DNA of 64,000 nt, from positions 68,661,675 through 68,725,674 of the forward strand of contig CP136065.1 in NCBI GenBank assembly GCA_032622095.1, read 5' to 3'. Below the pieces are notes generated by a model, which was not told the origin of the DNA, made no database searches, and worked only from the letters and a program-made list of their open reading frames with translations. Position 1 is the first letter of the stretch; every line of letters begins with the position of its first letter. Shown piece after piece: positions 1-14,300 of the stretch. The position numbers and the translations under genes were made by a program. Origin of the DNA: Siphonodentalium dalli (Eukaryota > Mollusca > Scaphopoda > Gadilida > Siphonodentaliidae).

Positions 1-481
1 CCATATTTGTCGTCTTGTCGGAATCATGGGGACTATCCCGGATGTTAAAGCTACAGAAGGCATTCGCGGAGGAAATTCATACCCAAGTGTGTTAAACCAT
101 TATTACCAAGAATAACACGAAAACATAGGAAGAATGTGTTCTTATTTCCGTTATCAATAACCAGTAACTGACAAGATTCCGGCCCCACTGGTCCTTAAAG
201 AGATTCGAAGTTTGTACTCACGTTGATCATTTAGTGCTACGAATAGACAAGCCGCTAATGTAATGAAGAGTCGATCCATTTTGTTTATTTTTCTGAAAAG
301 AGATAACACATTTCGCTTTAAACACAAGCTGCTAAATTTACGAACAACAGAGTCAATTTATTTCTTGTTGCAAACAAGAATCGCTGAGATGCGGATTCGA
401 GTTGCGGCAGCTATGCCAAACATGCTCGTGGGTTGAAAGTGCATTAACCCTTTCAATAATAAATAGATTATTCCATTAAGT

Positions 482-2083
482 TATAAAAGTATACACTATA
501 ATGGTCTAGTATTCATTTAGAGGGGTGACCAGGTAATAAAAGCCAGACGACACTGGACGACAGATAGAAACACAGATACTACAAGAACAGAATGATGAAT
601 ATTCATTGGTGGGAAATGTTTAAATAATAAGTTCAACAAACAACATATGGTTTGTTGAACTTATTATCTCAACATTTCCTAAGAGAACAACTGTATACTG
701 TCAAGGAGTATTTCGTATTTAGGGATACGAGTAGCTAGCTATCATACACAGCACAGTTGAGGATGTCTGACGTACTGAATAATCCCAAATGAACCGACCT
801 CGCTAAAGTTATTGTGCTATCGCGATCAAATTTCACAAATATGACCTAAATGGCCGTAACTCTGCCCAAAATATGACGACATGACCGCTTTTCGAACTCG
901 ACCAAGACATTGTTGAGCAAGTATCATATATACCGAGCATCAACAAATTCAGTCAAATTCAAAATTAACGAAAATTAACTAATTAAGGTCCGTAACTGTC
1001 CAGAAAACGCACAATATGCTTGTATATAAAATAATAAAATGTACAAATATAATAGTCATAATGGTGATAGTAACTGTGGAAAGTGGCAACAGCGAAGGCC
1101 GACACATTGGATGCTCCCCTATCCAAACAAAAGCTCAATTAAACATAGTTGGTAGAACTGGAACAAATGACACAGTAACTCTTAAATGGACTCATGACAT
1201 TCGAAGTGGGTCACGAGAGATAACATAAAAGTCTGTAAAACACTATCATCAACAGGTTCATGAACAAATAAAATGACTTTGTTCTTATGTTCAGTATTAA
1301 TAACTCGCCAATAATGGCATTTCGCATGTCAAAACGGTCGTTATGTAAACATTGATGTTACAGTTGAATTACCGTTAAACGTCGAAATTAGTCTAATAAG
1401 ATACCACAGTTTAATCAAATCTTTATGGTATAACGATTTGAAAAGTATTCTGACAATCATATTCAGTCTAAAATATTTGAATATACTATAATATATACGA
1501 TTAGCGATGTCTGTTGGCGAATCACTGTAGTAGTTTTGCTTAAATGGCACTTGATTCAACGCACGAAATTTCGTTATTGGAGAATTATCGATAATGAATA
1601 TATAAGAACAAACTTGATATATTGCTCCATCTTAGTGACGTAGTTGTTGCAGACTTGTATATGAGTTTGCCTATTCACCCACTGCGAGTGCATTGGTCAC
1701 CTTTAAGAAGCCAGTATTCAGATCTGAACACCCATATATTAAAATAGTTGTTACGATGCACCCTTTTGAGAAGATGATAACATAATACTTCTTACAAAAA
1801 TGTCCTTCGTGTAATAGTCAGGTGATGTTACACTTAATGGTGTACATTTTGTGATTAACGCTTGCTGTGCTAGATACGCATTGGCGAGTAGTTCTCTCGG
1901 GAAATGTTCAGATATTAAGTTAAACAATAGGTCGTTTGTTGAACTTATTATCTTAACATTTCCCACCAATGAATATGAATCATTTTGTTCTTGAATTATC
2001 TGTGTTCTGTCTGTGGTCTGCTTTTATTACCCGAACACCCCTCTAAATTAATAATAGACCGTGCCAATGTATAATTATACAAG
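482..2083. mobile_element. Long-TIR element, family A (full copy)
   Basis: The outer arms (about 482-643 and 1934-2083) are inverted copies of about 150 bp. They carry AATGGTCTA, GAGGGGTG, a GTCGTCTG-like block, TATTCATTGGTGGGAAATG and AAGTTCAACAAAC. Each arm ends in its own hairpin (611-679 and 1908-1966). The interior has no convincing protein gene and contains a second element (1279-1610). Related copies or fragments are at 22972-23535, 36912-37100, 48215-48285 and 61255-61445. Confidence 0.7.
1279..1610. mobile_element. MITE family B, nested
   Basis: Resembles 17158-17436 over most of its length. The ends are imperfect inverted repeats: TATTAATAACTCGCCAATAATG on the left against TTCGTTATTGGAGAATTATCG on the right. 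It sits inside the family A element, so it inserted later or was carried with it. Confidence 0.55.
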
Positions 2084-3850
2084 TGAATGGGCCGGGGAAT
2101 CAATTTAGTTAACGGATGGTACTATATATCTCATATTGTAATATGTTGGAAAATAACTGCGATACAACAAAGCCAATTGCTTTGATCGTTTATCTTCGAA
2201 AGGGTGCTTAAATGTTAATGCCTCAGCTATTCGTGTAATTCATTGAACATTGGTCGCACATTATATAAAATCAAGTTTTGAACCAACTTGAACTCACAAG
2301 TTAACAGATGTATGCGTTTTATACTATGTTTTCACTGTTGCTAGTGCCATTCAACTAAATGACGGGTATAGTCCACTATGGGCTTATTTCGGAATCAAAT
2401 AAGTACAATATGAACTTTTGTGAATATTTAGGTCCAACATGAACATATTTGCACCTATGAAGATATGTTTGGATTTTGAGTCATGGTTCTTTTATCGAAC
2501 TTGTTTGATAGCGATTGTCCTAATAAACTATGCCAGTTAATGTAGCTGTTATGATAGCCGAGATCGGGATCTGTCAGACCTGTTATATGGCTCATAAGAT
2601 AGGTCGATAAATCTACGACATACTGATTTTTATATCCAAGATGCTCCGAAATAACTTGCAAAATTCAAATTATCAATTTCCCAGCAATATTCAGTTTTGC
2701 AATCTTTTCCAAAGAAGTGAGAGATGGCTCAACACAAGCGGAGGAATGCCTGCCGCTAGATCCTATTCGCATCTGTTCTCATATTTCCATCAACAAATTG
2801 TTGTATTCAATTATAATTGTAAATCTTGAGGCAATAAAAATAAGTAAATTGTTTTTAAACCAAGTGAGATTAACGCTCTTTATTCTTACCATATAAGGAA
2901 CACAAGAACATGAAACGCTCTTTATTATGCTAATCCAAAGATATAGTTTCAATTGTTAAAATTGTAGTTGTGTTTATTATATGGTATATACCAGTTTTTA
3001 CGACCGAGACCATAATCAAACACATGGTTAGACACAACACGTTCTCAGCGCTACAACACCACCAACCTTTTCTGTCAAAATAAAGCACAAGGATACAGAA
3101 TGACGCAAAAATATGACGTGTGTATTGCTGAGAGAGGGATAACAGCTGGGAGTGGAATAAAACGTTTCAGTCCATATGCCCTGGGGGGGAAAATAGCAGC
3201 GAAACCAATATATATATACTCGACATAGTACACCATTGGTATATCTGGTAATATCACACATGGCCTGTGGTTCGGTCTTCGGGAGTGGGGATACGCGATT
3301 TATAATTTAACGCAAACAGTAACTGTTAATGAAAATATCATAAATTCGAATCTTCAGTAATGGATTCAATGTGGGTGCATACTGACTTACCTCCTTGTGC
3401 AGCACACGACTGGTTTGATGACCTTCGGTTATCAGTCGCTTATATACCAAGGTTATCATGCAGGGTGAACGTAACACACTACCAATATTAGTTCACCGTC
3501 CATCCCCTGTCCATGGTATTGATGTCGCAACATAACATAACGCATACGCCGATATAAACAATGGTACAGTTGTCCATTGCAGTCACTAATTGTAATCAGA
3601 GCCAATTAATTTTACGAACTGACGAACCATTGACAAGTCGATGGGCATATCAACAAGCCATACATCGCATCAACAATATGTTGACACCTGTATTAGATCA
3701 TATGTGTACATACTTACACCTACGACGTCACGTATAATTCATTATATTCCAATGACGTTGATAGCGTCGAGCAAGTGGCTTGACTTGACATGAAACATAT
3801 TTGATTTGCATAACATACAAAAGGCATTGGCGCACAAGTTTATATACGCC
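2084..3850. other. Intergenic, no gene seen
   Basis: AT-rich with only short open frames. The one recurring item is a short dispersed motif, AACGCTCTTTATT followed by TACCATAT (2870-2930), also seen near 12690, 16927, 30062, 30181 and 44040. Confidence 0.4.
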
Positions 3851-3875
3851 CTTTTGAAAAAATGTCGTATTATGT

Positions 3876-4245
3876 AATCAGTCTGTCTGTCCATCTGTCT
3901 AGCCGTCCGTCCGTCTGTTCATTTTTTTGGTTTCGATCAATAACTCCAGTTTGATCTCAACCAAAGTTGGTATGTGTATTTCTCAGCTAAAGTTACAGGC
4001 CAAGTTCGAATATAGGTTCCATGCAATTATTTTTACATGAGTTGCGGCTCTTTTTCGACTTAGAATTTGACCGTCTGTTAAAAATTTTGGTTTCCGACCG
4101 ATAACTCCAGTTTGGATTATTTTATCTGAACCAAAGCTGATATGTGTGTTTCCCAGCTAAAACTACAGGCAAATTTCGAATATAGGTTCTGTCCAATTAT
4201 TTTCAAATGAGTTACGGCTATTTTTCGACTTGGAATTTGACCGCA
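3876..4245. repeat. Two-copy tandem repeat with GTCCGTCCGTCTG lead
   Basis: Starts with a (GTCT/GTCC)n stretch (3880-3915). Two copies of a roughly 160-bp unit follow (3925-4085 and 4085-4245), sharing ATAACTCCAGTTTG, AACCAAAG, GGTATGTGT, CAGCTAAA, TTCGAATATAGGTTC and TTTTTCGACTT. This resembles the tails of RTE-like or SINE-like repeats of invertebrates; the class is not certain. Confidence 0.55.
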
Positions 4246-5148
4246 TGTTGGCATTGAAATTAGGGGTATATCAGATATTCTTTGAAAGCTCAAATTATTA
4301 TTTTTATTTTTCGCTAGTACAATTCGAAATGGCTATAGGGCGTATTTTGCCACACCCTAGCAATGCTCTTGTTGCAACTTATGAAGCCCTTCTCCCAACA
4401 CAAAATAATAGCACATATTTAATCAAGATGACGGTACAAACGTATTTACATGGTGATAAGTTTTGAGATATATAATGTGTAGTGCCTTCCAGAGATGATT
4501 AGAGTTCAGGTTGTTTCGTGGCTGAGAGGAAATTTGTATTTAAAGAATGTCACTACTTTATGAATGTTTGGTACGATTGGCTAGTGCTAATATATTATCT
4601 ACTCTTAGACTTTGTGTATTGTCGGTAAAATATAAGGATACACTTGATTTGTTTTCTAATTTTTGTGTGTGTGCTCTGGAAGACAGTACAGACAATAAAT
4701 CAGACAGAAATGTTTGAATGGGAGGTTTCATCCCTGGTCAAGTGGTCCTGCCAATGTGCTATGATGCAGTTGGGTCCTGCTGAATTGCTATGATGATATT
4801 AGGGCAAACTGATGCTGTTAACAAAAATACCGTTATATTTTTTTAATTTGTCTTTTCGCCGTGTTCCGATAATCTGAACATATCCAGGAAAAGCCATTGA
4901 CGTTTCAAGAAAATTGCATTGCCTGATTTCGACGTAGGACAAAATGAGAATTTAGAAACGTCATTTGCGTTAATAATAAACAGCAGTAAGTAACGTGTAT
5001 ATAAATATCCTTTCATATATTGACACAATAGAAAACGCCTCTCTTCTCAAATGAGTTATCTGACATATCCACGCCAAAGGGACGTAATTCTACTTATTCC
5101 GTATAACCATGCGAGCCTTCCAGACTTCACCCGCCATGTCTCTTGAAT

Positions 5149-5395
5149 TTATTGGAAAGCGAGATCATCGTACGATGAGTTCGACGATTTCGGGAACTCT
5201 TCAATTGAAGCCAGGGGCGATAACTGGTGTGGTCGTCTGTCCGCGGCGACCACCTTGGAGTGGCTGTTGACTGGCCCACGGCGGAATGTCTTCGTGTAGC
5301 GGTTGTAGTTCTTCTCCTCCTGTGATTCCCTCTCAATTTGTTTCGCGATTTCTCTCGATAGCCTCTTCATCTTCTTATCCCCCTTCAGAAACTCC
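5149..5395 (-). CDS. LRR gene terminal exon 11 (residues 419-500)
   Basis: Acceptor CTACAG at 5397-5396. The first bases complete the EF-hand glutamate (LEEFLKGDKKM), followed by a charged helix (REIAKQIERESQEEKN) and a Ser/Pro-rich tail ending YDDLAFQ, stop TAA at 5151-5149. The acceptor edge is repeated about 22 times in the intron immediately upstream. No clear AATAAA was picked out just after the stop. Confidence 0.83.
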
Positions 5396-8300
5396 CTGTA
5401 GCGAATATAATTTAGAAATAATCAAGTAGGCCCTACTCCCTGTGACGTGCATAAATTATAAATCGTCAAGTACTCCCTAGGCAGCTAGGCTGTACGTGCA
5501 TAACTTATAATTCATCAAGTACTCCCTGTAACGAGCATAACTTATACATTACCAAGTACTCCCTGTAACGAGCATAATATATAAATTACCAAATACATAT
5601 ATTCCCCGCAACGAGCATAAATTATAGATTACCAAGTACTCCATGTAACGTGCATAAATTATAAATCGTCAAGTACTCCCTAGGCTGTACGTGCATAACT
5701 TATAATTCATCAAGTACTCCCCGTAACGAGCATAACGTATACATTACCAAGTACTCCCTGTAACGAGCATAATATATAAATTACCAAGTACATATATTCC
5801 CCGCAACGAGCATAACTTATAGATTACCAAGTACTCCATGTAACGTGCATAAATTATAAATCTTCAAGTACTCCCTGCAACGAGCATAATTTATAAAATT
5901 GCCAAGTACCCCCTGTAACATGCATAACTTAATTCATCAAGTATTCCCTGTAACGAGCATAAATTATAAATCATTAAGTACTCCGTGTAACGAGCATAAA
6001 TTATAAATTGCCAAGTACTCCCTATAACGAGCATAAATTATAAAACATCAAGTGTTCCCTGTAACGAGCATAAATTATAAATCAGCAAGTAATCCCTGTA
6101 ACGTGCATAACTTATAAATTGCCAAGTACTCCCTATAACGAGCATAATTTATAAAACATCAAGTGTTCCCTGTAACGTGCATAAATTATAAATCATCAAG
6201 TAATCCCTGTAACCAGCATACACCAGAGTAACCTCGACCAAGGTGGCTTTCCGCGGAGGTTTCTTAATTTTATGATGTGGCTTAATTCGAAAGATGTTTT
6301 AATCTGGCTTGTGATAACTAAATAAAACATGCATGAATACCAAAGAATTTTTAAATTGCTTCATACATGTTTGAGTTATCAAGCCGGACAAACCAAAATT
6401 GCAACAACAAAAATTACCAACTAAGGTCGATAACTGAGACAAATTTAACGTCAACAACGTCATTTGCCCCATAATGTGTAAGCAGTCATGATGATGAACC
6501 TTCATAGTAAATTTCATTTAAATCCTATAACCATTGGTTGAGATATATGCATGGATGGACAAAAACACACATTTCCAGATAAACAAGATGACTGTTGGTG
6601 GCCATTTTTTTCCAATTTTGAGAGAAAAAATCGACATATCCCATCTAGAGACCACCCAAAGATCCATATGAAGTTTGGTGATGATTGGACAATGGGTGTG
6701 GTCAGTTGGTTGTCCCGAAGTATTCAGTCAAGCAAAAAGTAAAATCCATTTTCGCACTAAGTCCCATTTACATAATAAGGGCCATAACTCTGGGAAAAAG
6801 CGATGGACGAAACCGATGTTTGTATATACTCTCCCCATGTTGGTTCAACAACTTACCAAATATTATTAAAATCCAACTGACGATGACCAAGATATAGTGC
6901 TTCAAATTTGTTACGGATGGACGGACTTCTGGGCGAACAGAGCCCATTTCTATATCGCCCGCCTAACTTCGTTTGCGGGGGTTGGGGGTAATTATAAATC
7001 AACAAGTACTTCCTGAAACCATGGATATGGAACTATACCAATTCTACATATAGGAGACGAAAAATGAAAGACTGCTTGCCTTCCACTAAGCAGATCACGG
7101 AAAGACAGCAAATTATGAGAATCATCAGACGCGGGAGAACAGAAGATAGCATCCCGAACAAGAGACTGTCGTCATGTGCATACCCCCATGCGGCATACGG
7201 CCACTAGTATAGTGCGGGCATACATATAACCTATAACATTTACTCAGTATACTGATAACTGTATTCCATATAAGAATATTTAGCGTATTTATTGACAAAG
7301 TTATTATTACGTTGGTACATGGAGCTGGATCGCGTTTTAACAAAGGCGAGCATAATAATATAATTTGGACCTTCAAATCGCCAAGTGGATTAAATCAGGG
7401 TGTGTTTACATTTGGTGTAGATCTGTATACAGTTCTACGCACATAGTAGTGTAAATAGGACCATGGTTTATACAGAAATGTACACAGAAAGAAAACGGTA
7501 TTCGTTCGTGTAAGCAAAAAGTCCCGGTTAATATCGAGGCACTGCGACAGTCAAATCGGATTTGATTAATCATTACGGGGGCTTGGTGTACATGTGCTTA
7601 ATCTTTGTTTGTTCAACCCACGTATTCAAGCTATTTCATGGCATCAGATGGTTCGTATAAGGTGATAACATTTAAGTACTTGGTATATGGTCGAGCAAAT
7701 GATTTTGCATATTGCTGAATCAGAAATCAGAAACTCGGTTCGCAACCAGACGCCAGGAATCGCAGAGTAACACACATTTTTGATACGGCGTCAACGCTTT
7801 CTGAAATTGTGCGTCGTGTTTCATGTATCTCGCAGACTCGGCTCTATACTCTGCTGAATCTGCGAACAATCATTCGTACTTACTCCAGGTCTATGGTCCC
7901 ATCGTTATTAGAATCCATGAACTTCATGATAGTGTCGACCACAGAAACAGTCACTGGAACACCAGCCTCCTATACAAAGATATATAACACAAAATGGTCA
8001 TACTAAATGAACATATGCGCTCAATGATTACACAATGCACTTCATGATATATAGCATAAAATGGTCTCATTAACCGAATAATTACACCACGAACTTCATG
8101 ATATGTAGCACGAAAGCAGGTCTCATGAACAGGTCACCCAAATAATTACACCACGAACTTCATGATATATAGCACAAAAGCAGGTCTCATGAACATGTCA
8201 CCCAAATAATTACACCACGAACTTCATGATATATAGAACGAAATCATGTCTCATGAACATGTCACCTAATAATTATACCACGAACTTCATGATATATAGC

Positions 8301-11300
8301 ACAAAAGCAGGTCTCATGAACAGGTCACCCAAATAATTACACCACGAACTTCATGATATATAGCCCAAAATCAGTTCTCATGAACAGGTCACCCAATAAA
8401 ACACGAACTTCATGATATATAGCACTATCAGGTATCATAACATGCACCCAATAATTACACAATGAACTTCGTGATATTTAGCACAGAATCAGGTATCATG
8501 AATATGTCATCCAATAATTACACCAAGAACTTCATTATATATAGCACACAATCAGGTCTCATAACATATGCACCCAATAACTACACCACGAACTTCATGA
8601 TATAGAGCACAGAATCATGTCTCATGAACCCAATAATTACACCAAGAACTTCATGATATATAGCACAGAATCATGTCTCATGGACAGGTTACCCAATAAC
8701 TACACCACAAACTTCATGATATATAGCACAGAATCATGTCTCATGGACAGGTTACCCATGCAATAACTACACCACAAATTTCATGATATATAGCACAAAA
8801 TCATGTCTCATGAACCAAATAATTACACCAAGAACTTCATGATATATACAGGGGGCCGGACCATTTTTTTAAAATCCACTTTTTGTCATTTTTTTTCACC
8901 GATACAAGAAATTTGAGTTTTGCTATGTCTTCAGTGGCCACTTAAGAACATAATAGGTATAAGATATTGGTTTTATTTGCTTTGAAACTCATTATTTCTG
9001 TTTTCATTTTAGTGGGCGTGGCACCTAAAAATGGAAAAAAATTGCAAAAAATAAATTCCAATTTTTTTTTTTCTTCATTCTTTTGGGTTTTTTGTGTAGT
9101 CCAAGGGTAACTAAGGCCATTTTCAGCGTGATATGTTTTTACTTTTGACTGACCCCCCCCCCCTGGATATATAGCACAATATCAGGTCTCATGGACATGT
9201 CACCCAATAATTAAACCACAAACTTCATGATATATAGCACAAAATCAGGTATCCTGCAGGAACATGTGCACCCAATAACTACACCACGAACTTCATGATA
9301 TGTAGCACAAAATCGGGTATCCTGAACATTTCTCCCAAATAGTTACACCACGAACTTCATGGTAATTAAAACTACATTTAGAAGCCAATGCGTACACACA
9401 ATATGGCATGACAGCGGCGACAATAAGGCCAGGTTAGTCCGGTTTCTTAGTTTTATCAATAATTAATCAGTAAATTAACCAGTCAACCATTCGCAGTTAG
9501 GACCAGGAACCAGTATATTCAATCATGCATTAAAGGTACATAATCAGATTCGATTGTCCCCATATAATCAGATTCCAGCAACAACAACATTTCTTCAAAA
9601 GACGCTTTGGTTGTCAGAATCGATTAACTACCAAAAAATAATGCTAACCACGGTCAACTCTAGTATAAATTTTTCCAAAATGTGTTATATATCAACTTTT
9701 TGTTCAGCGCAATTTGATATCGAGAGTATGTTGGTCGGCTCGTCGAATATTTGCTAGGCCGCCAAATATTTCAGGTGGTGAAAAATAACAGATTTAAAAA
9801 ATCAATATCTGATAACTCCCAGCTTTGGTGGGTGGGTTCGTCGACTCGAATCAAATATGTGTTACCCCCGAAGCCAAATAAATAGTAATTTAGGAGCTTT
9901 AATTTGGATTGTGTATCTCTAAGGGCGCACCAATAAACAGCTAGACAGACTGGTCACACCAACAACGGCAGACGACAGTTTAGATGGTGATATTAATTAA
10001 ATAAGCATGTGTGTAGTATGCCTTGATGTGAATTTAACCGGCTGTCCAAAACTTACTAACTTCAATAACCATATCAGCGACATTGATCCCTCATAGGGGA
10101 ACCTAGCACCCCAAACACTATGAGGGTTGGAAATTTTCAAACTGATGAACCGTTCAGTCCAAATACTTTGGCAGTAAGTTGTCAAATATGCGCAATTTTG
10201 TCTGTGAATATCAAGTTTAGCATCTGGTGCAAAAATCAGACTAATAGAACAAGTGCAATATATTTTTGTATGTCAGGAATGAAATTAGCAACTTTTTGAA
10301 TTTCACCATAGTTGTGCTGAAGGGGTCACTCTCATAAAAAAAGTGCTGAAGGGTACATAGGTTTTGAAAATGTGCTGAAGGGTACACAGGTTTTGAAATG
10401 TCATTCTAAATGACTTTTAGTTTTCGTATCTGCCATGATTTGTGTTAGAGAATAATCGTTTACGTTCCAATGAACATTAAAATGAACTGAAAACAAACTA
10501 CTAATACGCGCCAGACTTTCAGAAATACAGATTAAGTAACGGCGTTAGTGTCGATCACAAACCCTGTGTACCCTTCAGCACATTTTCAAACCCTGTGTAC
10601 CCTTCAGCACTTTTGGTGAGAGTGACCCCTTTAGCCATAGTTGTGGTGATATACAGTCCCGCCAAAACCACACACGTCGCCCTGTGGCGTGGCTAGAAGG
10701 ACCCTAGTGGGGGTGTCCGCCTTGAAATTTCCAACTGATTAAAATGCAGACCAAAATTTTAACCAATAGTACAAAATATGCTACTGTCATCAGGATACAA
10801 GGTGGAAATTTTGTGTTTTTCAGTTTTGGGGACCCACCACCCCGGAAGCGTAAGTTGTTTCCACCCAGGTCTGTGACACCCACCCGGGACCGTAAGTTTT
10901 TTCCATCAAGGTCTGGGACACCCACCACCATAATTGATGAAAATCTTGTAAATTCTACTAAATAATGTGTTGTTGGCAGGGTAATTTTTAACGCTGATCA
11001 AGTACACCCACGAAAAATAAACAAACAAAGCACATGGCTGAAAAATTTGCCGACAAAACCTTTAAAACCCCAAATATTTATGGTTATAAAGGTAAAATAC
11101 CCACTTTAACAGGATAGTTGTGTCCCTTATTAGCAATAGGTTAAAATATGTGCATGTGTAAAGTAAAAATACCATCAATTTGATCAAATAAACACAGTTC
11201 CAGTCCTCTCCATGTGGGAAATCACTGGTGAGCAATGAGGAGCTCTCCTTAAAATCATTCTAGGCAAGTGCATGGCGAGTAGCTCTCCTACAAAATGTCG

Positions 11301-14300
11301 AGGCGAGTAGTATCCCAGCAGGAGATACCGAAGGCATCTCCCGAAGGCCTGAGGGGGAGTACGGGAGGGGGTCAGGGGGTCTCCCCCGGAAAATTTTGAA
11401 TTTCTGGCCACATTGCTAATAGTACACAAGCAAGTAAATTGGTATATTTGAAATAAAGTTATCTGATATTTTACGCACATTTGAAGCATGTTTATACTGA
11501 GTTATCGACAGTATTGTATTGAACCACGTGGTCTCTGTTTGTTCTGCAGAAATTGTATTGCCGATGTGAATCGGAATCAGTTCGATTTTGAATTAAAAAT
11601 TCCTCGATCTATTTGAGTAAATAACGCATATAATAAAAAGTAAACCTTCGTGTTTTGAGTGAATACCGGAATTACCTCATTCGTGGTCACAGTGAGATGC
11701 TTCCGGTATTCACTCAAAACACGCAGGTATCCTCTATGTATAATAAGTTAAAAAAGCCATGATAAACTATGAGAAAAGATGAGAATGGGGTTTTTTTTCA
11801 TTGCAATTTTTTTCCTCGACCAAAACCGGACCACCCCATGGTTTCAACTGTTAAAGTGAGAAATTGTGGGGGGGGGGTAAATATAGAGCCCCCTCACTTG
11901 TATAAGGCTACAGCATGCACTAATATATGAATCTGATTGTCTCAATTCATTTTGAAGCTGTAATTTGTCTTAGAATAAATTTGCATTCCGGGCTCGGGGA
12001 CACCCCACCCACAAGGTCCTTGTATCCTGTAAAAAAATCCGCCGCCACCCCCCCCCCCCCCCGCTGTCACACCAACTCTGACCCTACATACAGCACACTG
12101 ACCTTAAACAGTAGCGATATTTCGTCCCTGCTCAGCCCGTCATCGTGGTCTTTGTTTATCTTCCGGAAGAAATCCTGCGCACGATTCTTCTCTTTAAGCA
12201 TGTAGAGCATGCGCAAAGGGTCGATGTTATATGCACCCGGCTTCTTTATTTCCTGCATCATTTTCTCTTTCGAAGTCTTCTGCACCGGAAGACATACGTC
12301 ATAAGTCACGAGCAGATATCTGGTCTTTAGCATCTCTTCTAATATTTCATCGAATGCTTTGTCCACCACTATTCCCTGTAATGAGATGCCGTTCGCTATA
12401 AGGACACCAATATTTACCAAGAAATTGGGTAACTAGTTTGGACCACATGGCCATTTTTTTTTTTTTTTTTTTTATTTTTTTTTTTATACAGAAAAATCAG
12501 TCAGTTGTAAATGGGGACTGGATTCATAGTGAGCTCGCAAAACTGACACAAAGCTAGTCTGCAATATTTCCCTTCAGTAATCATTATACGATACAGGTGA
12601 AAAAACGATAAATATTAACTTTGAAGTGAGACATCTTGCCGTCATTTTTCGAACAAATGACTACATATGTACGAATAAATTTTTTTAACGCTCTTAATTT
12701 TTACCATATCAGGTATGAGACAACAACAAACGCTCACTATTGTCACATGAGGTATAGTATAATAAGTCCGGTGATGATAGCAATCATCTCAATGTCTTTC
12801 CGGAGTCTTTCTGGTGGTTATATAGTCGGCATACAAATATTTCACACACCGGGGTCAATACTATGAAACTTTATCTTTGTAAGAATCTACAATTGTTTGT
12901 AAGAAATAACAATTTATCATTCCGCCAATACTATGAACCTGCGATTACAAACATAAATCACAAATAGTACGTGTTCTTTGTATTTACAAATATCTCCAAT
13001 CACAAAGAATGTTCGAGTACTATGAAACATAATTTTTCAGTTTTCGCACCCTTAACCCGGATAATATATCCATCTATGATACGCAGGGACGTGGCGACAA
13101 GGGGTCGATTCACCCCCTCGTGAAAATATTTTGTCAGCTGGAAATCTCAAGTACAACCCACATGCAGGGACGTCGCGACAAGGGGTTTGGGTTATGTTTC
13201 TCGCCCCAAACATTTTATCAACACGTTCAACAGCTGGAAATTTAATACCTGAAACAACATGAATTGGAAATTTTACAACAACAATAGGTTGAACTTGTTC
13301 TGTTATTTAGTTTTTCCAACAATTTATTAGGGGGTATGTGTTTGTTTTAGACCAACATTTGCATATTTACCTCCTTTGGTCAAAAGTTTGGGTTGAAATG
13401 GCCTATATTTAGAAATTGTCTAACCTTAGGGGGTCAGCTTGGATGTGAGGTAGCAGTATGTGTTCCTTGTAACTACTGAAATTACCCAATTTATTGAAAG
13501 TTACAACGTTAAGGAACTTGTCTCTATAGGGTGTCAAACATAAATTGTCGATTTTCACATCCTTAAACCGGCGCATATAACCATCTGATTCGCAGGGATG
13601 TAGCCCCCTTATGAAAATGTGTTATCAATGGAAATCTCATAAACAGGGACATGGCGATAGTGGTCTTGGGAACACAATGCCTGGCACATTCTTCCAGAAA
13701 TACTGCCTTTTGGTAATTGGTTAGAGACATTTCGTTGTTATTGTCTTGATCAAGTTTAGTTTATAAATGACAAATAAATAAACATGACGCGTGTTCCCAA
13801 TGTGAGTATGATTTTTCGCTCAAGAAAGCATTGCGATGTAAATGATACTCATGGTCATGGGCGGATTATCATTTGAGTTTCAATCGTCGACGCGAATGCA
13901 TTTGGTCACGGTAAAGGACACGAATACGAAGATGCAAGCACAGTTTTCACAAATGACTAGAGCATAAATGCCGTGACGTGGCAAGATGTTCTCTTCGGTG
14001 CGCCAACGTCGATATCCAACTGTATCCCCATCCCTCAATTAGAAACTTCTGTTTCTGTGAAATGTAATTGTTTACCCCGGTTGGCTTCTGATTTTCAAGC
14101 TGTAACAGTAAGTTGTCCACCCCCTTGGGTTGGACATATTGATTAAATATGACTAACTTAGTGTTAGTTACAAACTTTTTGAGTAACTTTGGTCAAGTAT
14201 TGGAATTATTTGCACATAATTCAGCAACAGTAGTTTTCGCCTTCCAATTGACTAAGAAAAGTTATGACTAAATCCTGGCAATTTTGACTAATTAGTCGCT

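Noticed and set aside
4230-4466. 78-codon plus-strand frame
   Set aside because: Starts in the second tandem repeat copy and shows no domain; likely repeat-derived.
5396-9362. Regular repeat arrays resembling a CRISPR
   Set aside because: Units are contiguous without unique spacers, the genome is eukaryotic, and no cas genes are present.
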